Shown piece after piece: positions 44,428 to 55,570 of a DNA stretch of 64,000 nucleotides. Numbering within the stretch: the first letter of the stretch is position 1; every line of letters starts with the position of its first letter. This stretch comes from Microvelia longipes (lineage: Eukaryota > Arthropoda > Insecta > Hemiptera > Veliidae). Made by a program: the position numbers and the translations under genes. The DNA is taken from positions 29,672,952-29,736,951 of the forward strand of contig JACMZG010001914.1 of NCBI GenBank assembly GCA_018340805.1, read 5' to 3'. The notes under the pieces were generated by a model. It searched no databases. It had not been told where the DNA came from and saw only the letters and a list, made by a program, of their open reading frames with translations.

Positions 44428-44998
44428 GCTCCTCTTTCATACTACCTCCCCACCCATTAGCACTATTAAACCCAACAGTAATCGTAGAGTTCATTGACCT
44501 GTACGTAAACATATAACTATATACCACAATACACATATATAAATAAATGAATATATATACGTATATAGTTTGCACCACTCGGGTTAGTTGGATTTAGCTG
44601 AAGCCGGTCTCAATTAATTAACTTGCTGTATATCTAAATATGTGATACCTTGTTTAAAAGCCATTTCATGTTTCAAAACATCAACCAAAGTTATGACGTC
44701 ATAACATTTTCACAAACAGTAGGCTCCTCTTTTATACTCTGTCCTCACCCTCTAGCACTAATCTGACAGATCGGACTGAATCTAACAGATACCGTAGAGC
44801 TCATTGACTAGGCGTATTCGTATATACAATATTCGTATATACATATGTATAGTGTTTCCATCACTTGATATGGTCCAATTTAGCTGAAACTGGTTTTAAT
44901 CGATTTAGCTTGTTTTAAAGCCATTTCTAGTTCCAAATATTTTTTTTATGTCATCATAACTTGATTTGATGATATCATAACTTTTTTTTGCAAACAAC
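44428..44998 (+). repeat. Ancient tandem duplication, unit about 290 bp
   Basis: Unit 1 (44428-44718) and unit 2 (44719-44998) share in order: GCTCCTCTTT(C/T)ATACT, TAGCACTA, CCGTAGAG(T/C)TCATTGAC, TATACATATGTAT-like sequence, ATTTAGCTGAA(G/A)C.GGT, TTTAAAAGCCATTT, TTCCAAA, then TCATAAC.TTT and CAAAC. Well diverged. Confidence 0.7.
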
Positions 44999-46091
44999 AG
45001 GCCCTTCCAAAATGTCGTTTCGATTTGAAAGCTTTCGAAAATCTTTCGAAACTTTTGATGTGTCGTTATTGTGGGTTTATGGCGTCACACATATTTTATG
45101 AAAAATAGAGTTTGGGACATTAACAAGGTTAAAAGTCTGTGTTAAAGACATTTCACAGCCTGGTAAAAATATTAATAAGGTTGATTTTCTTACCAAGTTT
45201 TATTTCGATCTAAGAGAGCCTTTGAAAGTTATCGTCCCATAAAATAACTTCAATCGGCTTATTCCAAGCCACTCATAGAATTTTTGGAAATAAAGAAACC
45301 ATATCAAAATTTGTTTTACAACCAAATAAAATTTTAAAAGAATTCACTATTAAGTTGAATTGCTCTTAAAGTCTATAATAATGATAAAAATAACATTTTA
45401 TATGTAGTTTCTTGTCACACTATGAAACTATAAAAAAATAAAATATACAATTATTTTAAATGGAAAAAGGTTCGTTTAGACCTAATTGCCTAACAGCAGA
45501 GGGGCATTGGGCACGATGCCCCGGAAAAATATGAAGTCTGTAAATATATCCCGTATTACCTGCTCTGGTCGAGTATTGTGCACAATTCCCGTATTTCCCA
45601 TCTTGCCTAAAACATATACAAATATAAGGCAATGTTTAAATAGAATATTAATAATTACAAATCGGTGCTCACTGTGTGAGAAAGTTTATCAATACCATTT
45701 TAAGTACAGATAATTTCTATTTAGTCATTTTTTGTTATTGCCAGTCAATACTCATACAAAAGAATATTAATAAGTACGAAATATTTAGTTCGAAATAGTA
45801 AAGCGACGATACTGCCCGTGTGACTTTTCTCACCTCACTGCAATATCTTTCTTCTTAAAAACAATATCCTGACGAAAGAGATTCTATACATCTTTTGTTA
45901 CTCTATCGTATAAAAGAATTCTTATTTATATTTATATATGTTCACTATTATTTCATAAAAAACTTAATTAAATTAATCAATAACCATTTAATTTGAATCT
46001 AGTGCTTAACACAAGCACAAAGCAATTCACTTTAGAATAAATTATAAACTTAACTTTAATAATAATATATTTGTATATTATTTTCAATTTT
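44999..46091. other. Non-coding sequence upstream of the I-type LINE
   Basis: GGGGCATtgggcacgATGCCCC at 45501-45522 is a small stable hairpin. A 75-codon frame at 45486-45713 has no motif. Confidence 0.4.
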
Positions 46092-46101
46092 AAATGATCT
46101 C
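46092..46101 (+). repeat. Probable 5' target-site duplication of the I-type LINE
   Basis: AAATGATCTC here is repeated directly after the poly(A) at 51873-51882. Three of the ten bases are A and could belong to the tail; TGATCTC is informative. Confidence 0.6.
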
Positions 46102-46275
46102 TTTTTATGATTTTCTTTTTATGCAAGTTCCTCGTCAAAACTAAAGATATTAGGATTATTCTGAAAATTAATTTAACTAATTTAATAAGTTAAGAAGTAA
46201 GAAACTAAGAACAGACCAAACGAACTAAGAACTTCCATCAAAAGAGAGAAGAAGAGTGCGGTTGTAAGGGGGAAA

Positions 46276-47688
46276 ATGGGAACAGTGAAGCCTCCTGATC
46301 CAGGAGGGCAAATTTATGAAGAAAATTATTTTGACATGTCATGTCAAAATGAAAAAACCAAAGGGAAAAAAAGGGTAAGAGCAAGCTTAAGGCCACAAGA
46401 GGCATTCGTCCCAGTTGCGCCGAAAGCCAATATGTCTTTCTTAATAGTTAAAAGAGCAGATGGTACAACCTTAGGCAATGCATCACCATTTTTAATAGAC
46501 AAATTGCTAGTAAACTCATGTGGTATAGTCAAGAATGTTAAGAAGTTAAGAGATGGTTCTTTGCTAGTCGAGACATTCTCGACAGAACAAGGGGAAAAGC
46601 TTTTAAGGAATTTACCTCGCAACGTCCATATACCACTAACAGTAGAGGCACATAGAACTTTAAATACTGTTCGCGGAGTGTTCTACTCCCCAGACCTGGA
46701 CCTCGTTAGTGTAGAGGAAATTAAAGAAAATCTTAAATTTGAAGGAGTAACAAACATCTACAGAATTACCAGTAGAAAGAATGGCATTGTAGTCAACACT
46801 AACTCGTATGTCGCCACTTTTGCTCTCGCTAAGCTCCCTGAGAAGATCAAAATAGGTTATTTTTCAGTACCGGTCAGACCTTACATCCCTCTGCCAACAA
46901 GATGTCGAAAGTGCTACAGGTTCAATCATGTTGAAGTCAATTGCAAGGAAGAGTTTTATACATGCCCTGAATGTTCAAAAGAAAAACATGAAACAGAAAC
47001 ATGCCCGAACCAAAAGAAGTGCGTGAACTGCGGAGCGGAACACTCAACTTTATCCAGGGACTGTCCTCGTTGGTTACTAGAGAAGAAGGTTACTGAAACC
47101 AAAGTAATTGATAATTTGTCATACGCCGAAGCTAAAAGAAAGGTAATTACATCTAGAGTAGAACAGGCTAAGTCTTATGCTAAGCTCACAGCAAAATCAG
47201 TTGAAACAAAAGATATGGGAACTCAATGTAATATGGAAGAAGTATGTGCTACACAAGCTATACCTAAAGAGCCTAAAATTATCCCAAAAGAACTTAAACC
47301 AATGCCTAAAGTTCCTAAATCGCTGCCTAAAGAGGCAAAACCTGTGTCAGAAGAACTCAAACCAGTGCCGAAGCATTGTCACAAACCGTTGGTAAAAGAA
47401 CCTAAATCAGTGTCTAGAAGCAATAAATTTATGTCTGAAAATGAAAAACCAAAAGAACATAATAAAACTAGAGGATCAAAAGATCAGGACAACCAATTAT
47501 CTAGTACTCGAAATTATTACCTCAAAGACCAGACAGCAAGAATAATTAACTCACAAGAGGAAAGGAGAATGATGTTGGTTGATGACTGGTCAACAACAGA
47601 AGAAGACAGAAACAGTGCCTCTAGTGGATCAACAACTTCAAACAGTAGAAAGAAGAAAAAGAAACAAGTACATTATTGCTCAGCTTAA
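46276..47688 (+). CDS. I-type LINE ORF1, Gag-like RNA-binding protein (470 aa)
   Basis: Nucleocapsid-like protein that binds the LINE RNA and forms the transposition particle. Starts at ATG 46276 with A at -3. Residues about 54-200 form the domain commonly found ahead of the knuckles in I/Jockey ORF1 proteins (SFLIVKRADGTTLGNASPFL, VPVRPYIPLPTRC). Three zinc knuckles follow: CRKCYRFNHVEVNC (210-223), CPECSKEKHETETC (230-243) and a variant CVNCGAEHSTLSRDC (249-263). The stretch of about 330-390 is a run of Lys/Pro/Glu repeats (PKELKPMPKVPKSLPKE). The tail is Ser/Lys-rich, ending KKKKKQVHYCSA. No stop or frameshift, so it may still be translatable. A 251-base T-rich gap separates it from ORF2. 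Confidence 0.9.
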   Translation: MGTVKPPDPGGQIYEENYFDMSCQNEKTKGKKRVRASLRPQEAFVPVAPKANMSFLIVKRADGTTLGNASPFLIDKLLVNSCGIVKNVKKLRDGSLLVETFSTEQGEKLLRNLPRNVHIPLTVEAHRTLNTVRGVFYSPDLDLVSVEEIKENLKFEGVTNIYRITSRKNGIVVNTNSYVATFALAKLPEKIKIGYFSVPVRPYIPLPTRCRKCYRFNHVEVNCKEEFYTCPECSKEKHETETCPNQKKCVNCGAEHSTLSRDCPRWLLEKKVTETKVIDNLSYAEAKRKVITSRVEQAKSYAKLTAKSVETKDMGTQCNMEEVCATQAIPKEPKIIPKELKPMPKVPKSLPKEAKPVSEELKPVPKHCHKPLVKEPKSVSRSNKFMSENEKPKEHNKTRGSKDQDNQLSSTRNYYLKDQTARIINSQEERRMMLVDDWSTTEEDRNSASSGSTTSNSRKKKKKQVHYCSA

Positions 47689-47939
47689 ACAACTATCTAA
47701 TAGTTGTCTAAGTATAGCAATAAGTATTACTTTAAAGTACTTTAATTTTAAGACTAAATTTTCACTTAAATCTTTCACCTATCTATATAATACTATCTTA
47801 TATTTATCTTTACCTTTATTTTTTATTTATTTTTATTTACCTTATTTAAACTTATCTCACTTATACTCATATAACTCATATTATATAGACCTCCAAAAGT
47901 TTTAAATTTCCACAGAATAAGAATAAATGAACATTAAAA
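47689..47939. other. Inter-ORF spacer of the I-type LINE
   Basis: T- and A-rich, no conserved coding frame. ORF2 starts at the last ATG, next to AAAAATG. Confidence 0.6.
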
Positions 47940-50900
47940 ATGAAACATAAAAAAATAGCAATTGGCAGTTGGAACTGCAAAGGTTTACGAGCAAGAATAG
48001 ATGATATAAAATTACTATTGAAAGAAGAAAAGCTGCAAGTACTTCTCGTACAAGAAACTCATTTACCAACTAAACACACATTAAACATACAAGGGTTTAA
48101 AACTTATAGAAACGATCCTGTAAACGGGCGTCAAGGTGGCTTAGCCACCTTTGTTTCCATAAACGTGCCAAGTCAAGAAGTACCAATCAATAGCAATAAC
48201 GTTCAAGCACTAGCTACTAGGGTGGGAGGCTCATATCCCGTCACAATCTGTAACGTATACTTAAAAAACAACAAGAAAATAGATAAAATAGACATAGAAA
48301 ACGTTATTAAACAATTACCTTCACCATTTATTCTGGCAGGAGACTTTAATGCCCACAGCCCAATGTGGGGCTCCACAAAATTAGATTCTAGGGGAAAAAT
48401 TATTGAAGCAGTTATAGACGATCTCGACCTATTTCTAAATAACGATGACCAAAAAACATACATGGATGCTCGTACGGGAACCAATGATGCAATAGATTTA
48501 ATCTTAACCAGTCGTGGACTGTCCCAATTAACTAAATTTGGAGTGTCTCACTTTCTGTATGGAAGTGACCACTTCCCACTTTTTATAACTATGTTTCCTA
48601 ACGAGCCACAACCCAAACAAAGTCCCAAGTGGGCATTTAAGAGGGCCGACTGGGACGCTTTTCAAACGTTTCTTCTCCGAAAAGAAGAATTTATTACTAC
48701 CAGCCCAGAAAATGAATCAGAGGAACTACTGAATTATATAGTCAAAAGCATACTAGATGCCGCCCAGGCAGCTATACCTAAGAGTTGTCAGGGAAATAAG
48801 CACCCACCAGTTCCGTGGTGGAATGATACTTGCCGAGCAGCTCTAAGAGAAAGAAGAAAAGCTCTCAAAAGATTTAATTCAAACCCAACTACAGACAACT
48901 TAATTAAATACAAGCAAGCAAGATCCAAATGCAGATACACATTTAAAGAGGCGAAAACACAGTCATGGAGATGTTACATATCAACGATTAATCATCTTAC
49001 TCCAGCGTCAGAAATATGGAAAAAAATAAGATCAATATCAGGTAAGTCTCTATCCACCACTCTACCATCACTGAATATCAACAATAAGGAAATATCATCA
49101 CCACTCGATGTGGCCGAGGTTCTAGCAAATCACTTCGCAGAAGTCAGCTCTAATAAATCATATTCAAACGAATTTCAGGGTCTAAAGTCTTTTGAAGAAA
49201 GCCGCGACATATTATTTCAACCATATGACACAAATGAACGATACAACTCGAAATTTAATTTTTGGGAGCTGGAAACAGCAATCAAATCATTAAAATTAAC
49301 ATCTCCAGGTCCGGATCAAATTCATAATATAATGTTAAAAAATTTACCTATAAAATTTAAAAGATACCTTTTAAAACTGTATAATATTCTGTGGACAGAA
49401 CACAAGTACCCTGAGAGCTGGAGGGAATCAATTATAATACCCTTAGCCAAACCGGGTAAAAAGCCAACTGATCCAGTATCCTATAGACCAATAGCGTTAT
49501 CAAACACCTTAGGTAAACTACTGGAAAAAATAGTAAATTCAAGACTGATGTGGGAATTAGAATCAAGGAACGTTCTCTCTCCATACCAGAACGGATTCAG
49601 ACAAAACAGATCCACAATAGACAATCTTACTCAAATAACCAACTATATTCAAGACGGTTTTTTAAATAATGAAGAAACCGTAGCCATATTCTTTGATTGT
49701 GAAAAGGCGTACGACAAAACGTGGAGGTACCTAATTTTGCGACAACTTGAGAATTTAGGGTTCAAGGGTAATTTGCCAATATTCATCAAAAATTTTTTAA
49801 TTGAACGAAGATTTAAAGTAAAAGTGGGTAATGTATTCTCTCAATCGAAGATTCAAGAAAATGGGGTTCCACAAGGTGCGGTGTTAAGTGTTACCCTGTT
49901 TATTCTAGCAGTTAATGAGGTGGAAAAAATAATACCACAACCAATAAAGAAAAGTTTTTTTGTAGACGACATGACAATATTTTTTAGGGCAAAAGACAGA
50001 TCAGATGCTGTACCCCAAATACAAGATTGTATCCATCAAATGAATAAGTGGGCCGAATCAAATGGATTTAATTTTTCTCCCTCAAAAACGGAGTGTGTTG
50101 TTTTTAGTAGAAAGAGACGTAAAAGAGGCCAAACAACTCCAAAAATAACCCTAACATTAAAAGGAATTTCAATTCCAATAGTGACCCAAGTTCAATACCT
50201 TGGACTCATACTTGACCAAAAATTACAATGGAAACCCCACATAGAAAAAGTGAGAGCAAAATGTTTAAGAGACATTAATATTATAAGAATGATCCGAGGC
50301 CTCAGATGGGGAGCTGATAGACTGTCACTCACCCGAATATACCATCAAATTATTCTAAGTAAATTGGACTACGGTTGCACCATCTATGGTTCCGCTAATA
50401 AACGGACATTAAAAAGACTCGAACCAATCAAAACCTCTGTATCAGACTAGCAACTGGAGCGTTTAAAAACCAGCCCAGTAGAAAGCATACAAGTGGAAGC
50501 AAACGAACCTCCTCTTTCACAAAGAAGAGATCTTTATCTGCTACGTCAAGGATTTCGTATACATTCAACACTCAATGACAAAACAAAAAAATACTTCCAA
50601 AAACCTAGATATAGTAACCAATACAAAAGGAAAGCAAGAATCCCCAAACCATCAGGAATACGTTTTAACGACATGATTCAAACACACCATCTAACTCATC
50701 TTGCTCCACTGCTATCACCACCTCAACAACTAGACATTCCACCCTTTGTTTTAAAGAGACCAAATATCCACTATTTAGGACAAAACCAACCAAAAGATAA
50801 GACAATTACAGAGCAGTACCGACAAGAACATCGCCATTTTGTGGAGAAAAATCGTGATGCAGTACATTACTACACGGACGGTTCTAAAAATGACATTGGA

Positions 50901-51661
50901 AGTGGGTGTGCATTTACCACCAACGACACGCATAAGCAGTTTAAATGTAGAGAGCTAAGCTCAGTATGCAGTTTAGAGCTAGAAGCTATCTTTCAGGCAA
51001 TAAAACACGCAATCGGAAATGGAAGGAGCAAAATTTTAATTTTTTCGGACTCAAAAAGCGCTTTACAATCCCTAGATAAACTGTACAGCAAAAATCCTCT
51101 AATTAACCTTATAAGAATAATTGCACATAAAGCTGGACTAATAATTAAGTTCTGCTGGATCCCTAGCCATGTAGGAATCAAGGAAAACGAAAAAGCTGAC
51201 CAACTAGCCAAAACAGCCATACTTAACGGTGTTCCAACGGATTCATTGGTCACTGCGAAGGACCTTGAAGGAATATCAAAGCAGCCTTACAAAGACAATG
51301 GCAGAATGACTGGACAAACAGTACAAACGACAAATTAAAATATGTTAAACCAATACTATCCAACTGGCAGACAAGTTTCAGGAACAATAGACACGAAGAA
51401 ATTATGCTGACCCGCCTACGTATTGGGCACACTAGACTGACGCATGGATATCTCATAACAAAACAAGATAAACCTCAATGTTCAAGATGCGGCCAAATTC
51501 TCACTGTCTATCATATTTTATGCGACTGCCACCAGTTAGAACCACTCCGTAAGCAAAATTCCCTACCAGCTAACATGCCTGAAATTCTTAAGGACGACGA
51601 ACAAAACGTGCAAATACTACTGCGATACCTCCAACAAGCTGACCTAATTACAGACCTTTAA
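47940..51661 (+). pseudogene. I-type LINE ORF2: endonuclease, reverse transcriptase, RNase H (three indels)
   Basis: Polyprotein for target-primed reverse transcription. Starts at ATG 47940. APE-type endonuclease: IGSWNCKGLR (Asn 12), QETH (Glu 39), GDFNAH (135-140), SDH (210-212). Reverse transcriptase: VSYRPIALSNTLGKLLEKI, motif A FFDCEKAYDK (about 584), motif B GVPQGAVLSVTLF (about 642), motif C FVDDM (about 675). RNase H: YTDGSK, ELEAI, FSDSKSAL and IPSHVGIKENEKADQLA, giving the Asp-Glu-Asp-Asp set with the usual His. The C-terminus has CSRCGQ...YHILCDC, a Cys/His motif seen in this group. Breaks: a lost base at about 50425-50445 and an extra A in the A-run at about 50466 compensate each other (TAG at 50448-50450 lies between), and one base is missing near 51280. 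Otherwise open throughout. Confidence 0.9.
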
Positions 51662-51831
51662 ACTAAATTATTATTTATCTCTCATCTAACTATCCTTATT
51701 ATTTTGTACCTTAAAAACATCTATATTTACTTAAACCTAAATATTATTATATAACCAAAAATATCAAATAATTTTCTTAGACCTTATTTAATTAAACTAC
51801 CATGGAGGAACATAACCCTGCAGTTGACCTC

Positions 51832-51832
<1 letters not shown>

Positions 51833-51877
<45 letters not shown>

Positions 51878-51882
51878 ATCTC
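51833..51882 (+). repeat. Poly(A) tail of 43 bases and 3' target duplication
   Basis: Uninterrupted A from 51833 to 51875, followed by TGATCTC. Long pure A tails decay fast, so the insertion is young. Confidence 0.9.
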
Positions 51883-52584
51883 ATAGTATGAAGAGTTCAA
51901 AACGTGTGAGAAGTTTTGATAAATATAATTAGTTACTTGTTTGGGTAAGTTTCGTAAAGACAAAGGAAATTCGCTAAAATGTCATCATTTCTTTGATTTC
52001 GCGATCGAAAAGAAAGAATTGTATAATATATTACAAAACTCTAAAGAAGGTCTTTTTTACTGTTGCGACTATATTTACTGTCAAGCGAAGCGAGACAGTA
52101 AAAGGAGCAGAGGTACAAAAAGCCCTTCCCAGTTGTGTAGCATATGCTATTTTTTTTCAGGTGTAGTAATAGAAACAAATATTTAAAAGAAACAACAGTT
52201 TAATGTATAAAAATTTGCCGGTACACTTCTTTCGATCGCCTCGTTAGTCAAAAGTTTTAATTCTGGCGGCGTATTTTCAATGTCTGAATCTCTATCCATG
52301 ATTATTTAATAATAATAATGAATAATAAATAATTAATTACTCCCTTTTCGAAAATAACAAAACTTCGTAAACAAAAACGTTGATTATTTATTTGATAAAT
52401 AAAAAAAGGAAGGTTATATCATACCCTTGTAAACTACTAGCTCCCACCTAGTGGACATTTGAGGAATTTCATCAGCGACAGTTTCGTAGTTTTTACAGTC
52501 GCTAAAGTTCAAAACAACAAAAGTGTCCCAGACGGTAAAGACGCATTTCACCTACTTTTTTGAGTATGTAAAGTGCTAATTTAA
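51883..52584. other. Non-coding sequence with one module-A-like hairpin
   Basis: An 81-codon frame at 51941-52186 runs through the hairpin below and has no domain. Confidence 0.4.
52074..52102 (+). repeat. Hairpin with AAGCGAAGCGA loop
   Basis: TTTACTGTC (52074-52082) pairs exactly with GACAGTAAA (52094-52102) around AAGCGAAGCGA. The loop is shared with module A of the dispersed family, but the stem is different. Confidence 0.85.
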
Positions 52585-53430
52585 CAGCCGCTCGAAAGAG
52601 AGAAACAATATGTATTTATAAAAAAAAAATAATATGTGGCTGCTTATTTACAGTAAGTTGCTACATACACAACATACGAATCAATTATATACAAGACTAT
52701 ATTTGAACTAAATAATGAAATAAGAAATTAACAAAAATAGCGTATAAATCACAATTATACTCAAATAAAAAAAAATCAAGAATTATTACATAATTTTGTC
52801 ACAAAAGTTAATAAAAAAATAAATAAAATAAAGTCTAAAATACATAGAGATATATACTAGAGGGAACATAGCCTATCTTAATACATTTAGAGGCCTGAAA
52901 CATCTTTTTGGAGTTCTCAGGGGCTCTGTGTAACCTCATTGAAACCTCCTTCAAGAGTGAGTTAAGGTGCATTCACAATACTGCGGTAGCGATGCGTTCG
53001 GGCGTTGCGTGCGGTGACAGCTCAAGTTCCAACCTTTTTAATCGTATGAGACGTTCTTAAACAACTTGCGGTAGCGTTTCAGAAAATGGAAATTTCCGCA
53101 AACCTACTAAACCCGCACAAATGATCTAATAATTAGCATTTGATTACAAAACACCTTAGAGACCTTTCCGTTTTCAATTTTTTGGAATTTTTCTTACCCC
53201 CTCTTCTGATTAAGAAAAGTTTTGTTTGGATTTTGATTCTTGCCGAATTTGGATATTATTGGGACGATAGCTATGGGTCTATAGTTGGCTAAATTGGTTG
53301 GATCTCCTTTTTTAAAATTGGTACAATTTTAGATTTTTTAAAAGCCTCTGGAAAGATTCCTGTTCGTTAAATATTCGGTTAATTATATAAGGAGTTCGAA
53401 AATCAAATGCATTATTTCCTTTAGTAGGTT
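52585..53430 (-). pseudogene. LINE relic (RT fragment and 3' UTR)
   Basis: On the minus strand, 53400-53210 reads GIFPEAFKKSKIVPILKK and, after a frameshift in an A-run, GDPTNLANYRPIAIVPIISK: reverse transcriptase motifs 1-2 of a CR1/Jockey-type LINE. The part at 52595-52830 matches 56470-56660 (GAGAGAGAAACACAATAT, GGCTGCT.AT.TACA.T.AGTTGCTA) and is probably a shared 3' UTR or another repeat. The catalytic core is missing. The stretch at 52970-53100 (GTGCATTCACAATACTGCGG) is richer in G and C and not explained. Confidence 0.7.
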
Positions 53431-53454
53431 AATTGATAATAGAGGGGTATGATT

Positions 53455-53730
53455 GGTAAAGTATTGTGTTAGCACTAAATATCCGAAACAGGGATTCACT
53501 TGTAATTATCTATTTCAGGCGTTTCAAGGTCTCGTAAGTGGTCTTCATAATGATATCTGTACGTGTGTGTCTGTCACTATCGTAGCTCCCAGCGCCTTTA
53601 TGCTAGAAAGTTGAAACTTAGTACAAAAACCAATCTTTAGGTCTAGTTTTGCTTCCCTGAAAATAATTTTTTATGCCGTCTTTTACCCGCAAAACTTCCT
53701 GAGTGGTTTTTACAAAATTAACCATCATTA
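53455..53730 (+). repeat. Module B copy of the dispersed repeat
   Basis: GTAAAGTATTGTGTTAGCAC, CCGAAACAGGGATTCA, ATTTCAGGCGTTTCAAGGTC, GTGTGTGTCTGTCACTATCG, GCTAGAAAGTTGAAACTTAG and AGGTCTAGTTTTGCTTCC follow in the family order; a second CTTCCTGAGTGGTTTTTAC at about 53695 suggests a small internal duplication. Confidence 0.8.
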
Positions 53731-53836
53731 ATTACTCAGAAAACATTTCATGAAAAATTACTCCCTATGACATGGAACGTATGTGATATTATATAAGACC
53801 AACAATTGTCCCAAGTCATCTTAATAATTGAGGAAT

Positions 53837-53884
53837 CGTCGATACTTGCTGTTGGATATTCATATCCAACAGCAAGTATTGACG
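53837..53884. repeat. 48-bp near-perfect palindrome, 23-bp stem
   Basis: CGTCGATACTTGCTGTTGGA then TAT is mirrored with one mismatch around two bases. Outer GAATC...GATTC adds loose pairing. Confidence 0.88.
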
Positions 53885-54978
53885 GTAGCTGATTCTTCAA
53901 CTGCTTCTTCAACTTGCTGTAAATATAATCTTTGTAATTTCATCTTACTATCAACATTGGTTTAATTGTATGCATGTGCAGTTTTACGCATATGTTTTGT
54001 GATGGACTCTTCTCTATTTTTCCTCCAACGGGGTCACTTTGTTAAATGGCTAATCGAATTAAAGTTTTAAACCCTTTATTAAATATCCTTGAAACCCCAG
54101 ATTCGATTTTTGATTTTTTTCCACTAAATTTCGGGATTTTCATTAAAATTACAGAAGTAGTTAAGAAAATAAAATTGGATTCACTTATCTTTCTTTAAAG
54201 TAGATGTGTGATAGATACACAAAGTAAAAACTGGTCTCAAAGAAATGGAAATCATATACCAATTGCAGGAAATTAGTCCAGCTCTATATTTGTATTAATT
54301 TTTATCTTAATAGCAGGATTACTATAAAAATTATAATTTATTTCTTGTAATTTGAAACTTATTTCATTTGTTGGTATTACTTTAAACTAGTCATTTAAAG
54401 TTATTGTGTTACTTTAATAAAATTAGTTACACGTAATAAAAACAAGCTGTAATGAATAATTTGTTCTCGTTGAATATGAATACTTACTGCATTCATATAT
54501 TTAAAACTTATTTGGTTTAAATACATTATATTTACCTTTATTAAGACAAAAGTAAATAAGTTTCTAAAGGAGAAACTACATAAGAAAAATAGCACATGTA
54601 GGAAATGATTGTTCCAAATAACTTTGCCAAGAGTATCCCGTTTAAGTAAGAGAAGTTAAGTTAATGAACAAATAAAATTATTATAAATAAATTAAACATG
54701 AAAAATATATCGTTTTGAATAAATTTTAGTTATTTATAGTGAGATTGTAGAAATTAATTTAATAAGCATGACTTTGCATTTGTCCTTGTTAATACAAAAG
54801 ATATATAGCGGAATAGCACTATGTATTAGAAAAAGTATCTGATTCAATAAGCTTTCCGAAGTCGATACAACCATTTAAAGTGGCCAAAATGTCGAAAAGC
54901 GGTGGTTTGAATCCTAATAGAGACTATAATTTTTATTGTTTTTTACTTTATATAAGTTCATAAGTAAAAAATAAAATT
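53885..54978. other. AT-rich sequence, nothing recognised
   Basis: GGTGGTTTGAATCC at about 54900 resembles a Pol III B-box but lacks any tRNA fold around it. Confidence 0.4.
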
Positions 54979-55333
54979 AGCGCGGTGGTCCGCATGTTGC
55001 ATCCTTTGGAAGGTTTTGGTTAATGCTTTATAACTTGAGCAGTTACTCATCAAGCACTGGTCATAACCATTTTTTTTTTCTATATTTTTCAAAGGAAATG
55101 CTCAAAAACCTTTTAAGAAAAACAGCAATTAATGTTGTGCACAGCCAATCTTAGAGGCATAGTTTTGTATAACTAACAGAATAATTATGCGCATTTCCTT
55201 TGAAAAATATAGAAAAAAATAAGTTGGGAGTAGTGCTTGATAATTAAGTAACTGAACAAGTTATAAAGCCTAAACCGGAACCCGCACGGAAACCGCATTC
55301 TATTGGAAATTCGCCTGACATGGGGACCACCGC
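54979..55333. mobile_element. Inverted-repeat MITE, about 355 bp, ends GCGCGGTGGTCC
   Basis: Left arm GCGCGGTGGTCC...GGTT(T/A)ATGCTTTATAACTTG, AGCAGTTACTCA, ATCAAGCACT and TTTTTCAAAGGAAATGC is mirrored on the right, ending GGACCACCGCGC at 55322-55333. Arms about 125-145 bp, loop about 85 bp. A related, one-armed copy lies at 5935-6240. Superfamily and target duplication not determined. Confidence 0.75.
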
Positions 55334-55374
55334 GCCAGAACTCTTTTAACTTTTTAATTCCCTCGAAAGCTACT

Positions 55375-55570
55375 GTAGATATTTAGGAAAAGTATTATGT
55401 TCCTGTTCACCCATAAATTCCGAAACTAAGATTGCACCTCAATTGCAATATCTGTTTTAGACGATCTATAAACGTTTTGAGCAGTTTTCATCGCAATGTC
55501 TGACTATGTGTGCGTAGATATGTGTCTGTGTCGCGCATAACTAAATTATGTGTGGCTTGTCTTATTTAAG
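55375..55570 (+). repeat. Diverged module B copy
   Basis: TTAGGAAAAGTATTATGTTC, TCCGAAACTAAGATT, TTTTGAGCAGTTTTCAT, GTGTCTGTGTCGCGCATAAC follow the family order. Confidence 0.65.

Larger units (their letters stand above)
46102..51875 (+). mobile_element. Nearly intact I-clade LINE with RNase H, about 5.8 kb
   Basis: Two-ORF non-LTR retrotransposon: ORF1 (46276-47688) intact with three zinc knuckles, ORF2 (47940-51661) with APE endonuclease, reverse transcriptase and RNase H but three single-base indels, then a 3' UTR and a pure 43-base poly(A) (51833-51875). ORF2 carrying RNase H places it in the I group (I, Nimb and relatives); Jockey and CR1 lack it. The long clean poly(A), likely duplication and few mutations all point to a recent insertion. 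Confidence 0.9.

Noticed and set aside
47579..47905. 108-codon frame overlapping the end of LINE ORF1
   Set aside because: Out-of-frame shadow of ORF1 followed by the T-rich spacer.
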